A DNA stretch of 45,543 bases from a bacterium (lineage in GTDB: Bacteria; Desulfobacterota; Binatia; Binatales; Binataceae), in assembly GCA_014896235.1 (NCBI GenBank), contig JADBKU010000033.1, positions 1-45,543 on the forward strand. Reading direction: 5' to 3'. The notes below the pieces were generated by a model. That model saw only the letters and a list, made by a program, of their open reading frames with translations. It made no database searches and had not been told where the DNA came from. The stretch's first letter is position 1; each line of letters starts with the position of its first letter. Made by a program: the position numbers and the translations under genes. Below, piece after piece: positions 45,535 through 45,543 of the stretch.

Positions 45535-45543
45535 ATGTGCGGG
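45535..45543 (+). CDS. Possible start of an SRAP (YedK/HMCES-like) gene
   Basis: The last nine bases are ATG TGC GGG, coding Met-Cys-Gly. SRAP proteins begin MCGR, with Cys2 forming a covalent link to abasic DNA. The position, 52 bases after the SOS mutasome, fits because SRAP genes are often linked to SOS genes. Three codons do not prove this; the context makes it plausible. Confidence 0.4.

Overview
The window comes from a high-GC, two-membraned (Gram-negative) bacterium. LptD, a SPOR-domain protein and a complete RND/TolC-type efflux set show the outer membrane. The gene mix (methylmalonyl-CoA epimerase, EthD-like protein, short-chain dehydrogenase, metal-dependent amidohydrolase, acyl-CoA-dehydrogenase-associated phosphotransferase) would fit a soil or groundwater lineage such as Binatota (Desulfobacterota_B). 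That placement is only an inference from gene content. No rRNA gene or other firm taxonomic marker is present.

Region 1 (1-2500) holds small metabolic genes: the 5' end of an amidohydrolase, a small lipoprotein, methylmalonyl-CoA epimerase, an SDR-fold protein whose catalytic Ser and Lys are missing, and an EthD-family protein. Region 2 (2633-18095) is a long co-oriented housekeeping block: argS, a SPOR protein, then trpE-G-D-C-F-B-A, accD, folC, lptD and a phosphotransferase. In front of trpE I find a full ribosome-mediated attenuator: a 26-residue leader peptide with three Trp codons, a perfect 11-bp terminator hairpin, and a mutually exclusive 10-bp antiterminator pairing. trpC is broken by about 0.27 kb of unrelated sequence.

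Region 3 (18232-26614, minus strand) has a TetR-family regulator and a six-gene operon: a BlaI-like repressor, an M56 membrane peptidase, then TolC-like, adaptor and heavy-metal-type RND proteins, and DUF2127. A perfect TTACGAC-N4-GTCGTAA palindrome lies between the -35 and -10 boxes in front of the repressor gene.

Region 4 (26901 to about 39830) is an accessory island. Its left edge is the 3' part of a tRNA-Glu gene, which looks like an integration scar, followed by short direct repeats that resemble integrase arm sites. The island carries a co-directional cluster: ASCH protein, DUF488-like protein, type III-like Res, type III-like Mod, a DUF6946-like protein, a RelE-like/UvrD-type helicase fusion and a PD-(D/E)XK-like protein, with a convergent zincin protease-like gene. 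The cluster looks like an expanded type III-like restriction-modification or defence system. mod has an apparent one-base frameshift near its 3' end. The right side holds a PIN-domain remnant and a 28-bp dif-like palindrome.

Region 5 (40092-45543) is the SOS mutasome imuA-imuB-dnaE2. The last nine bases begin a reading frame Met-Cys-Gly, which could be the start of an SRAP (YedK/HMCES-like) protein.
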